Source of the DNA: Cryptomeria japonica
Taxonomy: Eukaryota; Streptophyta; Pinopsida; Cupressales; Cupressaceae
Length of the DNA: 64,000 nucleotides
Assembly (NCBI RefSeq): GCF_030272615.1
Contig: NC_081412.1
Span: 341,811,370-341,875,369, forward strand
Direction: 5' to 3'
Each line of letters starts with the position of its first letter. Position 1 is the stretch's first letter. Below, piece by piece: positions 1-10,941 of the stretch. Under the pieces are notes generated by a model that searched no databases, was not told the DNA's origin, and was given only the letters and a program-made list of their open reading frames with translations. The position numbers and the translations under genes were made by a program.

Positions 1-95
1 TTGTCAACAACGGTAAATCCAAAAGCGGTATCTTCTTCCTCCATTTGTTGTTGTTTTCTAAGCTGTTCGTATTGGGCTCTAGTCCAAACTGGCAT
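1..95 (-). CDS. Start of a retrotransposon gag-like ORF, cut by window edge
   Basis: On the minus strand an ATG at 95-93 opens a frame that reads MPVWTRAQYEQLRKQQQM followed by an acidic stretch and runs open off the window edge (31 codons). Its position, about 2.4 kb downstream of a primer binding site and LTR on the same strand, is where a gypsy gag should begin. The start was chosen because it is the first ATG of the open frame and the charged, glutamine-rich opening suits a gag N terminus. No domain is complete here, so the gag label rests on context. Confidence 0.45.
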   Translation of the reverse strand, partial: MPVWTRAQYEQLRKQQQMEEEDTAFGFTVVD

Positions 96-1599
96 GTGAT
101 TATTTCAAAGTTGTCAAAAGTTCCCAAGGACAAGGTCAATAGGTGATTATTGGTTTGGGAAGATATGCTTTATTGATCTTACCACTATTGTTTGTTCGTT
201 GGGATAAAGCATCTCTTTGTTGAAAAGCACGTCTTTGTAGAGTTTCACCGTCAAATTCTGTACCGCAGCCACGTAAGTAGTGATAAAAACGATGTAGGAA
301 TGTTTTATGTTTCAGTAAGATCTTGCGATTGATATACAAGAATCTTATTCTCTTCTGAGTAGCTTTGTAACTGGGTTTTCTTTTCTTAAGGTGATACTTA
401 AAAGTCATATAAGCATTTGACAATTTACAAGTTTGATTCCAATGTTGGTGCAATTTTGGTTTTGATGTAACCTAAGTTCAAAATAGGAAAGATATATCCA
501 AGATTAGGAACCTAGTATAGATTGATCAAGCTTCATGATAGAGGATTTGATTATCCTGATGAGAGACTTGACAAGGATGTTGATTTTGCACTTAAGATGT
601 TTGAATCAATAGTTTGCTGAATGTTGATGTTTATAGAACCTTTTGGGAATAACCTATAGGATTAGCAACCTAGTTGTTTTGAGCTATCTTGAAAATACGT
701 GATGGTTTAGAGACAAACCTACTTCAAGTATTATTTTGATATTTTGATGTTTTGATACTTTGATTTTGAGTTGGTGCTTCAAGTGTTGGAATGCTTTTTG
801 TTTTATCCTTTTGATCACACTTTTCATAAATTTGTTGATTTTTGATCTCTTGTAGATGATAATTTTCTTCAATTTTTGACCATTTGGAACATGTTACAGA
901 CATAGAAGACACAATTTTTAATAAATGAAAAGCACAAGCAAGTACAAATCCCTATGGCAGGCTGAGACAATAGTTGTTAAATCTCACATGGAGTTTCCCC
1001 TGAGGCTACGCTATTCAAAGCGAATATTTAGATGCTTGACCCCACTAGCTCCACCCTCGACACTCACTTCTTTGGGGCAGCCAAGCACCAATTTCCATGA
1101 AAACTCCCCATGGCAAACTTTATATCTCTACTAGGAATCGTATGTGTGTGAGCCGCTTTAGAGGTCCGACATCCTGCGCCAACAACTAGAAGGTTTTTGG
1201 CAACTAGTACAAATAGTTTTTAGTAAAGGCTTTTGGTCATGTGGCCATACATGCGGCACTTTCAGCTTTGTAAATACAGAAGGTTCCCAGCCTATAGAGG
1301 TTATGCTCCATAGGGTTTATGGGGAAACATAGTGTTGGTATGAACTTATCAGCACATGTTGTTTGAACTTTCGTCACAAACACAATTTATTTAGAGTGGA
1401 TTGGAAGGACTCGGTATTAGCCTGTTTCCACTTTAGGTCGTTCCCCTCTCACTGGCCCCCTCAAGGTAGCTCAGGAAGGCAAACCCTCTAAAGGATTAAT
1501 TGCTTGAAAGTAAAGAAAGCGTAAAAGAGTGGGTTTGGCTTTTTGGTCACCCAATTAAGGGGAGAGCATATACCTACCACTTTCGAGACACAGAATACA

Positions 1600-2060
1600 A
1601 GTGTTCTTTTTAACTTTCCATAGCAATGTGATCTATCCTCTACTTGGAGATTTTGCTCCAACAAGCATGGTGTTCATTTTAGCCCCATATAGCAAATGAT
1701 TTTCTAAACTAGGACTTGGAAATCCTGGTCAACAAAATGAAAATCATTGCAAAAAAAGTAACTTGCTTCGTAAGAACAGACAAGTTGATTGTTCTTTTTA
1801 ACTTGCAAAATATAAGATTGATTGTGCTTTTTACCTTTGCAAGAAAATAAAAGATTGTTGTTCTTTTTAGAGCCCAAAATTTGAGATGTGAATCCTAACT
1901 TTGCAAAAAAAGTAAATGTTTGATTTGTTGTTCTTTTTACCTTGCAAATGTGATTATTTTTATAGCCCAAAAACAAGTGAGGTACTTTTTAGAACACCAA
2001 ATTTGAAAAATGAAGTTCTTTTTACCCAAAAGGAAATATGAGTTCTTTTTAACCAACTTT
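1600..2060. repeat. Degenerate interspersed repeat around GTTCTTTTTA
   Basis: The motif GTTCTTTTTA or a close variant recurs at about 1603, 1793, 1826, 1860, 1930, 1987, 2011 and 2043, usually followed by a short CTTTGCAAA-like word. Spacing is irregular (25-70 bp, with one larger gap), so this is a decayed tandem tract. It lies in the leader of the minus-strand gypsy element. Confidence 0.5.
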
Positions 2061-2219
2061 GAAAAAGATAGAAAATAAATCACTAAATCCTGACTTAATT
2101 CCTCCAAATCTGCAAGAAATTGTTAAAAACCTGCAAAATAGTAAAAAGTTAGTGAAAAACCTTAGGTGGGCTTCTACAAGCCTAATTTCAAATCACGGTT
2201 ACAAACTTTTCTGTCAAAT

Positions 2220-2435
2220 GTGCTAACCTGCGTTACAAAAGCGCTAACCTGCGTTACAAAAGCGCTAACCAATGATGCAAAAGCGCTAACCTATGATGCA
2301 AAAGTGCTGATTTTCAGATAAAAGCGCTAACCTACATGACATATGCGTTAACCAATTATGCAAAAGCGCTAACCTACATGACATATGCGCTAACCAATTA
2401 TGCAAAAGCGCTAACCTATGATGCAAAAGTGCTGT
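2220..2435. repeat. Minisatellite, ~20-bp units (AAAAGCGCTAACC)
   Basis: At least nine units contain AAAAGCGCTAACC or a variant, alternating with spacers such as TGCGTTAC, TATGATGC, AATTATGC and TACATGACATATG. Some units combine into a longer ~40-bp higher-order repeat (about 2325-2410). Most units are 19-22 bp. The core GCGCTAACC is much better conserved than the linker. Confidence 0.8.
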
Positions 2436-2519
2436 CAAAATTCACACATGCGTGAATCTGCATTACAAATATGTTAATTTTATTTTTGCGATATTTTTAA
2501 AGATATATGCGAGGTCCAG

Positions 2520-2538
2520 CCCCACAATGGGCGCCAAA
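2520..2538 (-). other. Primer binding site of minus-strand gypsy element
   Basis: The minus strand reads TTTTGGCGCCCATTGTGGGG directly after the LTR end CTCCCCACA. TGGCGCC followed by a GTGGGG word is the usual PBS form of plant Tat/Athila-type gypsy elements. It fixes the LTR edge at 2540 and the element's direction. Confidence 0.75.
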
Positions 2539-2972
2539 ATGTGGGGAGCTTGAATTTCATCCGTAGAATGTTACCTGTAATAAGTTAGTTTCACAAAATA
2601 CAATGGAAATGCATACAGGAAATCCAAAATCTACCAATGAAACTAAATGAAATACATACTAAAATAAAACATTATTTTACCTTCATGGTTTATGTCTCAT
2701 TGTGTCCTAACTCCACTATTCCTGGTTGTAGATGGTGTGCTCTCAGACAATGCACTGTTGGCTTCCAAGATGGCATATGAAGAATGGACTGATAACTTGT
2801 AGTTAACTGATAGTATGATATGCAAAGCTACATGATTATGCTAAATGATACTATATGATAATATTGCTAAAATGATATTTTCTATTTGCTAATTGCTTCA
2901 AAAACTCACAGATACATAAGATTGACTTGAAAACTATTTTTGAAGACTCTCTTCATTTCAACTGAAGCTCTT

Positions 2973-2982
2973 GGTTTTATAG
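2973..2982 (-). promoter_or_regulatory. TATA-like box in the minus-strand LTR
   Basis: The minus strand reads CTATAAAACC, about 430 bp upstream of the LTR's inner edge, a normal place for an LTR promoter. No transcription start can be assigned. Confidence 0.4.
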
Positions 2983-3444
2983 ACTTTGAGAGGATAAGAT
3001 GATGTGGCTCAGATCAAGGGTCATGATCAGTTCTGCAGATTTGAATGGCTGTGAGCAAAGGTGAAGGTTGAGAGAAAGGGGGAAGGAGAAGACAAGTGTC
3101 ACTCATCTCACCTTGACTGGGTTGCTGACTGAGGGAATCTAGGGATCGTTGGAGGAAATTTAGGCATGGTAGGACAAGTGGACTCAAGTCCTTCCCAAGA
3201 TGTAGGGGGTGTTGGAGAGAATATAGGAAATGGTTATGAAATGTGTGTACGTACACAATTTCATTAATTTTGGAGGTTGAAGATAAATCATGAATTAATA
3301 TTTAAGGAATATTAATTTCTTTAGCCACATGTTTGATGAGTTGGCAAAGGGAAGATGAAGTGGAGATGGAGGGTGAGTTGGAAAAAGGGATTAAATAATT
3401 TAGGAATTATTTAATATTTGAGACTATAGGATAGGAGAATAACT

Positions 3445-3740
3445 ATTAAATATTAGATATTTAATTGTTTGGAGAAGATAATTAAATATTAGATATTTAA
3501 TTAACTTGGAGGAGATAATTAAATATTAGATATTTAATTAACTTGGAGGAGATAATTAAATATTAGATATTTAATTAACTTGATTAGAGGAATAATTAAA
3601 TATTAGATATTTAATTAATTAGAGGAATAAGATAATTAAATATTAGATATTTAATTAACTTGGTTAGAGGAATAATTAAATATTAGATATTTAATTAATT
3701 AGAGGAATAAGATAATTAAATATTAGATATTTAATTAACT
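3445..3740. repeat. Eight-copy tandem array of an AT-rich hairpin
   Basis: Each unit carries AATTAAATAT-TAG-ATATTTAATT, two perfect 10-bp inverted arms around a 3-base loop (the first unit is slightly altered). The core TATTAGATAT starts at 3451, 3487, 3524, 3561, 3601, 3641, 3681 and 3721. The period is 36-37 bp for the first four copies and exactly 40 bp for the rest. Linkers alternate between AACTTGGAGGAGAT-like and AATTAGAGGAATAAGAT-like words. Confidence 0.9.
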
Positions 3741-3902
3741 CGGAAGAATAGGATAATGAATTAATTAATAAAATATTAATTAATAGAAAGATATGAAAAT
3801 GAATTAAATTAATTAATCTTTTCGAATTAACTATTTAATAGAAGAATAAATATTAAATAAATATAAAATATTTATTTAATTGCTCATAGCCAATTTTTAG
3901 AG

Positions 3903-3903
3903 G

Positions 3904-3934
<31 letters not shown>

Positions 3935-4048
3935 ATACATACACACACACACACATATATATGTACATATATGTATGTATATATATACATACTATACACA
4001 CACATATATATACACATATATACATATATACACACACATATATGTAGA

Positions 4049-4081
<33 letters not shown>

Positions 4082-4303
4082 TACACACACACATACATAT
4101 ATATATATATGTTTATGTATGTGTATATATATATGTGTATATGTATATGTATGTGTATATGTAAATGTATATATGTATATATGTATATGTATGTGTATAT
4201 ATGTGTACATATATATATATATATGTATATGTGTATATATATATATATGTATATATATATACATACATATATATATATACAAATATATACATATATACAT
4301 ACA

Positions 4304-4341
<38 letters not shown>

Positions 4342-4462
4342 CATACATACATACAGACATATATTTATATATGTGTATATATATATATATATACATACAC
4401 ATACATACATACATACAGACATATATTTATATATGTGTGTGTATATATATATATATATATAT
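3903..4462. repeat. Compound (CA)n/(TA)n/(CATA)n microsatellite block
   Basis: About 560 bp of almost pure alternating purine-pyrimidine dinucleotides: an AC run at 3905-3931, then mixed TATA, CATA and GTAT tracts. The stretch from about 4327 to 4376 (TATA, CATACATA, CAGACATATATTTATATATG) is repeated at about 4384-4438. Frames through it give only Tyr/Ile/His/Cys-rich chains and are not genes. Confidence 0.95.
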
Positions 4463-4599
4463 GTGATGGCTATATATCAAGAGGAATTATTCGAGAAAAG
4501 TCAAGATTTAAATTAAGTTGAAATAATTTAAATTAATTATCCAAAAGGGTTATAAAATTAAAATAATTATGACCATTGAGTGAAAATGGTATTATAAAC

Positions 4600-5156
4600 G
4601 GTGGGCCCAATCAAATCAATTTTTTTTTTCCAAAGTTCATAAACCCAGGGATAGAGGAGAGAATTTTAAGTAAAAGGTTCTCATTTAAATCATTGCTAAA
4701 ATAGCATTGGGGCCCCAAAATTCTAGAAATGAATCATTTTGTTTTCAGCAAGATGAAGACTATCTTCAAAACAAGAGAAAGGTATCCCTAAAATGCAATG
4801 CTACACCGATAAAACTGAGATTTGCCCAATATGATTTTAGGGTTGAAAACTTCAAATAATGAAGCAAGACTTTGGTGGGAAACTATTGTCAGATATTATA
4901 GTTGCAAATGCTCTGGTATATATGCCCACAAAAATATGAAACCAAAAACTTTGCATTAAGAAGTGCCTACTAAAATTACTATGTTGAAATGAAAGTTCTA
5001 AACTTTCAAGCATGCATAATTTGAAGAAAAATAGCCAAATTCCATAACTATCATCGTCATCTTCCCTGCATGCAGTAGAAATGCATGCAAAATATGGAAT
5101 CATAGACAAGGGATGTGAACACCACCTCTTAAGAAATTGATTTCCTAGAATCCTTT
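4600..5156. other. AT-rich interval, no gene recognised
   Basis: This lies between the minus-strand LTR and the first recognisable DUF247 codons. It contains a poly-T run (4620-4630). It may hold the unrecognised 5' part of the DUF247 gene or the outer end of the LTR. Confidence 0.4.
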
Positions 5157-5524
5157 ATGCATGTTCCTATTGTTGTATCTCTCAGGCCTTATCATCACAA
5201 TATTGATCTTCAATTGTCTAAGATAGACCAACATAAATTAGAAGCAATTCCTATAGTGTCAACTAAGCTTAACAAAGATGTGCCCGCATTGATTGTAGCG
5301 TTTGAGATTTTAGAATTTAAAATCAGAGAATGCTGTGATGAATGGATAAATTTGGATGGGAAATCATTATCACAGATGTTAATGATGGATGCTTGTTTTA
5401 TTCTTCTATCTTGTAGAATCTCTATGGTATCAAGATCTGAGAGTAATTTAGATTTATTTAGCCTTATTTCTCAAAGAGATGATTTAAAGAACTCCATGTT
5501 TTATGCTATACTAGGTGATCTTAT
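5157..5524 (+). pseudogene. DUF247-domain gene, 5' fragment
   Basis: The translation shows the N-terminal signature of plant DUF247 proteins: VPIVVSLRPYHH (family form: VSIGPYHH), then CCDEWINLD and MLMMDACFILL, matching the conserved D-G/A-C-F-I-L block. The reading frame is open to the insertion point of element A, where codons GGT GAT CTT AT are cut by the LTR. It resumes in the same codon phase at 17920. DUF247 proteins are plant-specific, usually 400-500 residues with a C-terminal membrane segment; their biochemical role is mostly unknown, though some act at self-incompatibility loci. The N terminus before VPIVV is missing or unrecognised. Confidence 0.85.
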
Positions 5525-6686
5525 TGTAGTGTCCTAAATCGCACCTAGTGCATTTATGACACTTATGCATGGCACTTGGTGTATTAATGACAAACTCATG
5601 ATCAAAATTCCACTATTTTGGGCATTATGAGCTCAAAAGACAAAGTGCCTCTGTATGCCTCAAAAGCACGACGCGTAGACATCATCGCGCCATGCTAACA
5701 TCTTGATAAACTTGCAAAATCTTGAATCTAGCAGAGATTCAAACGTTGGCCAACATGTGTCCTTTGTCTCGTGTTTGGTTGTAATGGCTCTCCACGCCTC
5801 TTTCGATTTTAAAAACCCTTCCTAGCTCATTTGGAGGGGTTCCCTCTTGGGTTCTTGGCTCTTGGCTCTCATATCATGTTCTTACTCTCATATTTCTCTT
5901 TGCACTCTCTTGGATGCACTTCTACCAATATCAAGCTGCAACTATCTTGCGACAACTTTTACCGACAAGCACGTACAACGGGCTTCGTCATGCTCATATT
6001 TCAAACAAGAGGGGTTTGGCTACATGCCTTGTCTTCTCTTTATCTTCTTGTCTTCTCTTTATCTTTTATTTTTATTGTATCTATTATCTAGGTGCATTCA
6101 TATTACCAATTTACCAATTTTACACTACATGCAATATTTGTTTGCTTCCATTAAGTGGAGTACAATTTCTACTTCCATCTTTCCAATTTACCAAGTTACC
6201 AATTTATTTATTTTTCCAATCTATCTATTTGGTTGTCTATGATGGTGGAAACACCCAAGCGAGGGTCTGACTGAGGCAAGCCCCTATACAACCCCCAACA
6301 TTTTTCCCATCTCCGTGTGTGTAGGCGGTGAACAGGTCTAGCGCGTCGGAAAGCGCATAGAGTACAATATTTTCTTGAATTCCTGTTTGCGGGTTGTAAA
6401 GATGATAGTGCTCTACGTTGGCATTCATGCCCCGCGCTGAAGTTCATAACCTGAGAGCTTCCTAACCCATAGGTATATTATGCTTCTGATTATGTTCTAT
6501 TCTGTAAAACAAGTTTCCCGTGTTTCACTATTTCTACATTATAAATCTGTTATTTACTTCCGTATAGTCATTAGTTTAGTTTTGTTATCTCGTGGCTCAT
6601 CTTAGCACCAGTTTGAGGAGGTAGTAGTGGATTGGTTTGTCCTCTAAGATTTATCATCTTGGAGGAGACAAATCTCCTCCCATACA
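5525..6686 (+). repeat. 5' LTR of element A
   Basis: It starts TGTAGTGTCCTAAATC and ends CTCCCATACA, 1162 bp. It matches the 3' LTR (16728-17919) throughout, with visible substitutions and small indels at roughly one in ten positions by eye, which suggests an old insertion. The following sequence TTTTGGTGAACTCGATG should contain the PBS; I do not recognise the tRNA. Confidence 0.92.
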
Positions 6687-7398
6687 TTTTGGTGAACTCG
6701 ATGTGAAATGCCTAAGGTTAGATCTATTCCTCTTAGAGTTTGATGCTTTTGATAGAGCATTCTCTAAGGATGACTTTGACATGTTGGATGAGGTTATAGA
6801 TGACTTCCTAGAAGAAGCTCTTCCCAAGAGAGATGTAAAGGGAAAGCCGTCCTCCACGATATCCTCTTTCAAATATGAAGAGTCCATGAATTTTATTATT
6901 GTCCATGGCTCCACAAAGGCTTAAGAGACCCTACATCCATGTGACTGCAACAAGTCCTTCTCCCAAGAAAGTTAGGACCATCAATGAGAAACCTTTCAAA
7001 GGAGAAACCTTTGATTTGTACACTAGATTCATGAAATCCAAGCAATCATCTCATGATACTATTGATCACATGTATAACACTCAAAAGAATAAACAAGTTC
7101 TTGAACAACCATAAGTTTCTTTACCTCCTTCTAAACCTAGTCTTCCTAAGGCTCCTTTACCGACAGATAAGAGACCTAGTGACTATGATGTTACCAAGCA
7201 ACTTAAGGTTATTCCTGCTAAGATCTCACTATGGGATTTTCTTAAACCACTTTGGTACACCAAGGTATGCTACAAGAAGCTTTGCAAAAGATCTTTCTAC
7301 CTTCTTCTGCGAGACCGACAAATGTGAATGTGTTGATGGATCATATTCGCATGGATTTGCCAAAAATATTTCTATCCACATGAACTTTTGCCTCCTGA
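6687..7398 (+). pseudogene. Element A: gag/pre-protease remnant
   Basis: Frames opening in the LTR and running to 6924, then 6899-7114, then about 7110-7398 give pieces such as SDYDVTKQLKVIPAKISLWDF, a pre-protease linker motif of Tat-like polyproteins (family form: Y-D-V/I-x-x-Q-L-x-x-I-P-A). Only about 700 bp separate the LTR from the protease, far less than a full gag needs, and no zinc knuckle was seen. The gag therefore seems largely deleted. The pieces are joined by frameshifts. Confidence 0.5.
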
Positions 7399-7861
7399 AG
7401 TAAGAAGTTTAGTAGATCCTCTAATGATAATTGTTCATGTAAATGGCATTGGTATTAGACGAACTCTTGTCGATATAGGATCAATATTAAATATTTGTGG
7501 TTTAGATTTCTTACCAAAAATCAAGGTGGACCCAAATTCTTTGGAAAATTTCTCCTTGTTCATTTGAGGACTTGATAACAGTGGTAAAACTGCTATAGGG
7601 ACTGTCATATTGTCCTTAAAGGTTGGACCTATCACTATCTTGACCCTTGCACACGTGATGCCAAGCCCCTTATCATATAACCTCATTTTAGGTATACCAT
7701 GGATTCATGCTTTGGGAGCTGTTTTGTCTATGCTTCATGGATATGTGAAGTTTGTAGCTAACAATCAAATTGTCCTAGTTAAGGAAAACCCTGAAGCTAT
7801 GCAATTATGTCAAATAGCAGTAGTTGGTCAAGCCTCTATTGTACCTTTGTTTTACAATTAG
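7399..7861 (+). pseudogene. Element A: retropepsin-like protease remnant
   Basis: The frame reads RTLVDIGSILNICGLDFLPK, matching the gypsy aspartic protease core (D-x-G-S-S-x-N) with the active-site D-x-G kept as DIG. It continues to LILGIPWIHALGAVLSMLHG, the conserved distal motif (LG-x-P-W-I-H). One TGA at 7567-7569 interrupts it. The expected role was cleavage of the Gag-Pol polyprotein inside the particle. Confidence 0.75.
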
Positions 7862-8085
7862 GTACCCACTTTGTCTTCTTTAGTAACAAATTCCACCTCT
7901 GTCTCCTCCCCTAAAAAGTAGGAACAAAAGAAGGGAGAAGGCACTAAAGTGCAAGACGCTGCAAAAGAGAGATCACCTAAGAAGCAGGATTCTTCAAAAG
8001 AAAAATCCCTAAAGGTAGATCCTCCTGAAGTGCAAACACTGGAGTTTACTTCGTTAAGTCTTCTCCTGTTAAATCATCTTCTCTA

Positions 8086-8520
8086 TTGAAGATGAATGCA
8101 TGCTTAGGTGACGATTGGGGTTCTCTCGACTTCAATGACTCTCATGTTGGTGAATATAAAGTAAACCCTGTCCATCTGAGTTTTCCCAAAATCTCATTCA
8201 CCTCGACTACGAAAGATGATTATGCATCCATAAAGCCAGGTGATGCTTATCATGTTGATAATCTTTTCTATATGAAACCATCATCATTCAAAGAATTAAA
8301 AAACATTTATGGTCCTGTATATAAGCTTGTGTCTCAACTTGGCTATGATGGAAAGGGTTGTGGACCTAATGGACAAGGCATTCAAATTCCTTTGGAAGCT
8401 GAACCTCATCACCACAACACTAGACTGGGATACCGTCATACGGGTCGAAAGGTGAAACCATGGTTAACCGTTAACATGATTTCAGCTGATCACCTTCCTC
8501 TCAAGCTTATTGATCTATAA
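8086..8520 (+). pseudogene. Element A: G-patch domain segment
   Basis: The 144-residue frame contains LVSQLGYDGKGCGPNGQGI, a G-patch signature with the spaced glycines (GY-x2-G-x-G-x2-x2-QGI) and a following P-L-E; the second G of the usual GLG is kept, its partner replaced. G-patches are nucleic-acid or helicase-cofactor domains found between protease and RT in several plant gypsy lineages. It lies in that position here. The frame ends at TAA 8518, just before the nested LTR. Confidence 0.65.
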
Positions 8521-8522
8521 CT

Positions 8523-9737
8523 CATTGATGATAATATTGGAAATTTGGAGGAATTGATTATGTGTTTCATTGATGTCAACACTAGCTATTTTGCTGTCTA
8601 CCGGCTTCCGTTAGAGTGGTTGGATTATCATGTTGATTGGGAGATTTGTTTTCAGTTTTGGTTTGACTATTGGAATTGGTTTGGATTGGTTATTCATGTG
8701 TTCCTGATGTGTATCACATTCAGTTGGTTTGGGATTTGATGATCTGGATGCTATCATATGTTCTAGTAAGCCTTTTGGTTACCGGTAAGGGTTCTATTTG
8801 CAACACTTTGATGAATATATTTTGGTGAATCCGATAAGTGGTGTTGGTGCAACTTCTAGAAGGTTATCAGGATGTTGATGGTTATCATGTTAATGTTCCA
8901 TTTGATCATGGTGTTTCATTTGGCTTATGGTGACCTATTTTGGGTCCGGTGTTATTTTGTTAGGTTATGGACCGGTTTATATAACGTGTTGGTTGATGCT
9001 CTCGATGCGTCACTGGTTGGATTTATTATCTGGTTTATGTTGTTTTAGTCTTAGGCTGACTTGGTTTATCATTGGTTTGCAAGATTATGTAACGAATCTA
9101 TTGTATTATCTTGTAGGTGGCCAACCTAATTGTTTAGGTCTCGTGTTGGTATAAATATGATGTAAAATATCTTTGTAGATCATGGGATTAAGGAAATGAG
9201 ATTAAGGATATAGGATTATCTGCGTGCAAATAAAGTTGTAATTATATGCAAAGGTTTTGGTTGATTATAGGTGATTGAATTGGTTTTGTGAAAGTGGTTT
9301 AAGACCTCCGATATTGAGCTTAACTGAAACTGTACTTAGGCATAGGAGATGCTATTCTTGCATTTCATTCATCCTTCCAGATTGTAGTCTGGATTTCTTT
9401 GTAGTTAGTGAGGCTCCTTTTGTGATGAGTAGTGTGCTCTAGGCTGTTAGCCTTCCTACATATGCAGGCCCCTCTTATTTTAATCACATACCTTCTACAG
9501 AAGTACTATCTAACTGTGGGTAGGCTTCCCACTGTGGTTTTTCCCTTTACCAGGTTTTCCACGTACAAATCATGGTGTTATGTGTTATGGATGGTTGGTA
9601 ATTGTTCTGTGATTTATGTTTATACTTAATTGTTATATTTGCTATCCCGGTAAAATGTTTTACGTGCTTAAATTTTTATAATGTGTTGACAACTGATTCA
9701 TCCCCCCTCTCAGTTGTCCACCGATTATCCTAATAGG
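8523..9737 (+). mobile_element. Nested copia-type LTR (solo) in element A
   Basis: About 1.2 kb of non-coding sequence separates the G-patch and RT parts of element A. It shares the landmarks of the 30291-31441 solo LTR in the same order: CATTGATGTCAACAC near the start, TTGTAGTTAGTGAGGCTCC-like and CTAACTGTGGGTAGGCTTCC blocks, GGTTTTTCCC with TTTTCCACGTA, and the end motif GATTCATCCCCCCTCTCAG. No internal coding region or PBS follows, so it is a solo LTR. Exact ends and the target-site duplication could not be fixed (candidate GATTA at 8554-8558 and 9723-9727 would imply a non-CA end). Confidence 0.7.
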
Positions 9738-10941
9738 TAATGCATCACCTAGCAAGATTCCTTTAGACCTTTTTCCTTTGGAAGAATCCTTGAAGGAATT
9801 TCTGGGTGCATATGATGAGATGCCCTCTTAACATCATAATTGTTGATTCCCTTATTGTCTGAATCCCAAGCATATTTCAGGGAATTCGTTGCACAGGGGG
9901 CACATTTATCTCACAATGAAGAGCAAATATCTACATCTCATCCAGAAGATCATAGTGCAGTCCTTAGTGGGGAAACTACTGACATCATCATGAGTGATAA
10001 GACTCTTGACAAAGCTATCAAAGTTGGGAAGTGCTTATCTTATGAGGAATTCAAGGAATATTTTGATCTTTTACATCAATTTCCTGATATCTTTGCTTGG
10101 TCTTATGATGAGATGCCCGAAATTTATGAGTCAATTGTTGTACATAACATTGTGCTTGCTCCTAATGCTAAGCCAATGAACAAAAAGATTCGAAAGATGA
10201 ATCCTAAGGTGGCCTTATTAGTCAAGAATAAGATAGAGAAGCTCTTAAAAGCTTTATCCATCCCATCGACTATTCACCTTGGATCTCAAACATTGTCCCA
10301 GTAAGAAGCTGATGTTCGAATTCACATTTGCATTGAATTTCATGATGTGAATAAACCTTCCCTCAAGGATGAATTTCCACTCTCGAACATTGACATGATC
10401 ATGGATTCAACCGCAAGTTATGCTTCACTTTCATTCATGGATGGTTTCTTGGGTTATAATCAGATTCACATTAACCCAGAAGATCAGTATAAAATCGCTT
10501 TCACAACCCCCTGGGGGACTTTTTGCTATGTCATCAAGCCATTTGGGTTGAAAAACGTAGGAGCAACCTATCAACAAACCATGACCTTTATATTCCATGA
10601 TTTCATTCATAATATCTTAGAAGATTATGTCAATGATATCTTGGTAAAGTCTTTAGCACATAAAATGCATATCAAAAAATATTCGTCTGGTCTTTGAAAG
10701 GCTTTGGCTATATAAGATGAGACTAAATCCCCTCAAGTGTGTCTTCGGTGTGAATGCCAAAAAACTTCTAGGGTCCATTGTCTCCCATCGAGGGATCAAA
10801 ATAGATACAGATAAAATTGATACAATCATGAACATGCCTCCACCTAAGAATATCTCTCAGCTTCATAGTTTCCAAGGGAAGATTCACGCCATTCGCCGAT
10901 TTGTAGCACAATTGGCTGAATGTACTCTCCCCGTTACATGA
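9738..10941 (+). pseudogene. Element A: reverse transcriptase (broken)
   Basis: The N-terminal part reads FPDIFAWSYDEMPEI and KIRKMNPKVALLVKNKIEKLL, a typical Tat RT lead-in. The palm follows at 10347-10697 with SFMDGFLGYNQI, AFTTPWGTFCY and PFGLKNVGATYQ. The catalytic YVDD box reads YVND (10627-10638), losing one aspartate. The thumb-side region is at 10717-10941 (LNPLKCVFGV, LLGSIVSHRGI). Stops and shifts at about 10303, 10695 and 10939 divide it. It should have copied the element RNA to DNA. Confidence 0.88.

Larger units (their letters stand above)
96..2519 (-). other. 5' leader of a minus-strand gypsy element
   Basis: This stretch lies between the primer binding site (2520-2538) and the putative gag ATG (95) of a minus-strand LTR element. 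No convincing coding sequence was seen; an open frame at 136-453 on the minus strand has no recognisable motif. Long leaders carrying tandem repeats are common in plant Tat/Athila-type elements, and two repeat tracts are present (about 1600-2060 and 2220-2435). Confidence 0.45.
2540..4600 (-). mobile_element. LTR of a minus-strand gypsy element (distal end unresolved)
   Basis: The inner edge is set at 2540, where the minus strand ends in CTCCCCACA next to the PBS. A TATA-like CTATAAAACC lies at 2982-2973 on the minus strand. Outward, the sequence becomes AT-rich and contains the hairpin array (3445-3740) and a long microsatellite block (3903-4462). I could not find the outer TG end or a target-site duplication, so the end at about 4600 is only where LTR-like sequence can still be argued. 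Part of the outer sequence may belong to something else. Confidence 0.5.

Noticed and set aside
2220-2435. Regular repeats with variable spacers, at first glance like a CRISPR array
   Set aside because: Units are only ~20 bp with 6-10 bp linkers, the linkers recur, and the setting is a plant retrotransposon leader.
3853-4521. Several long open frames on both strands rich in Tyr, Ile, His and Cys
   Set aside because: They are translations of (TA)n, (CA)n and (CATA)n microsatellites; the same happens at 25875-26211.
8554-9727. GATTA repeated at both ends of the LTR nested in element A as a target duplication
   Set aside because: It would give an LTR ending in CC and would exclude bases that align with the ends of related LTRs, so the true ends are left open.
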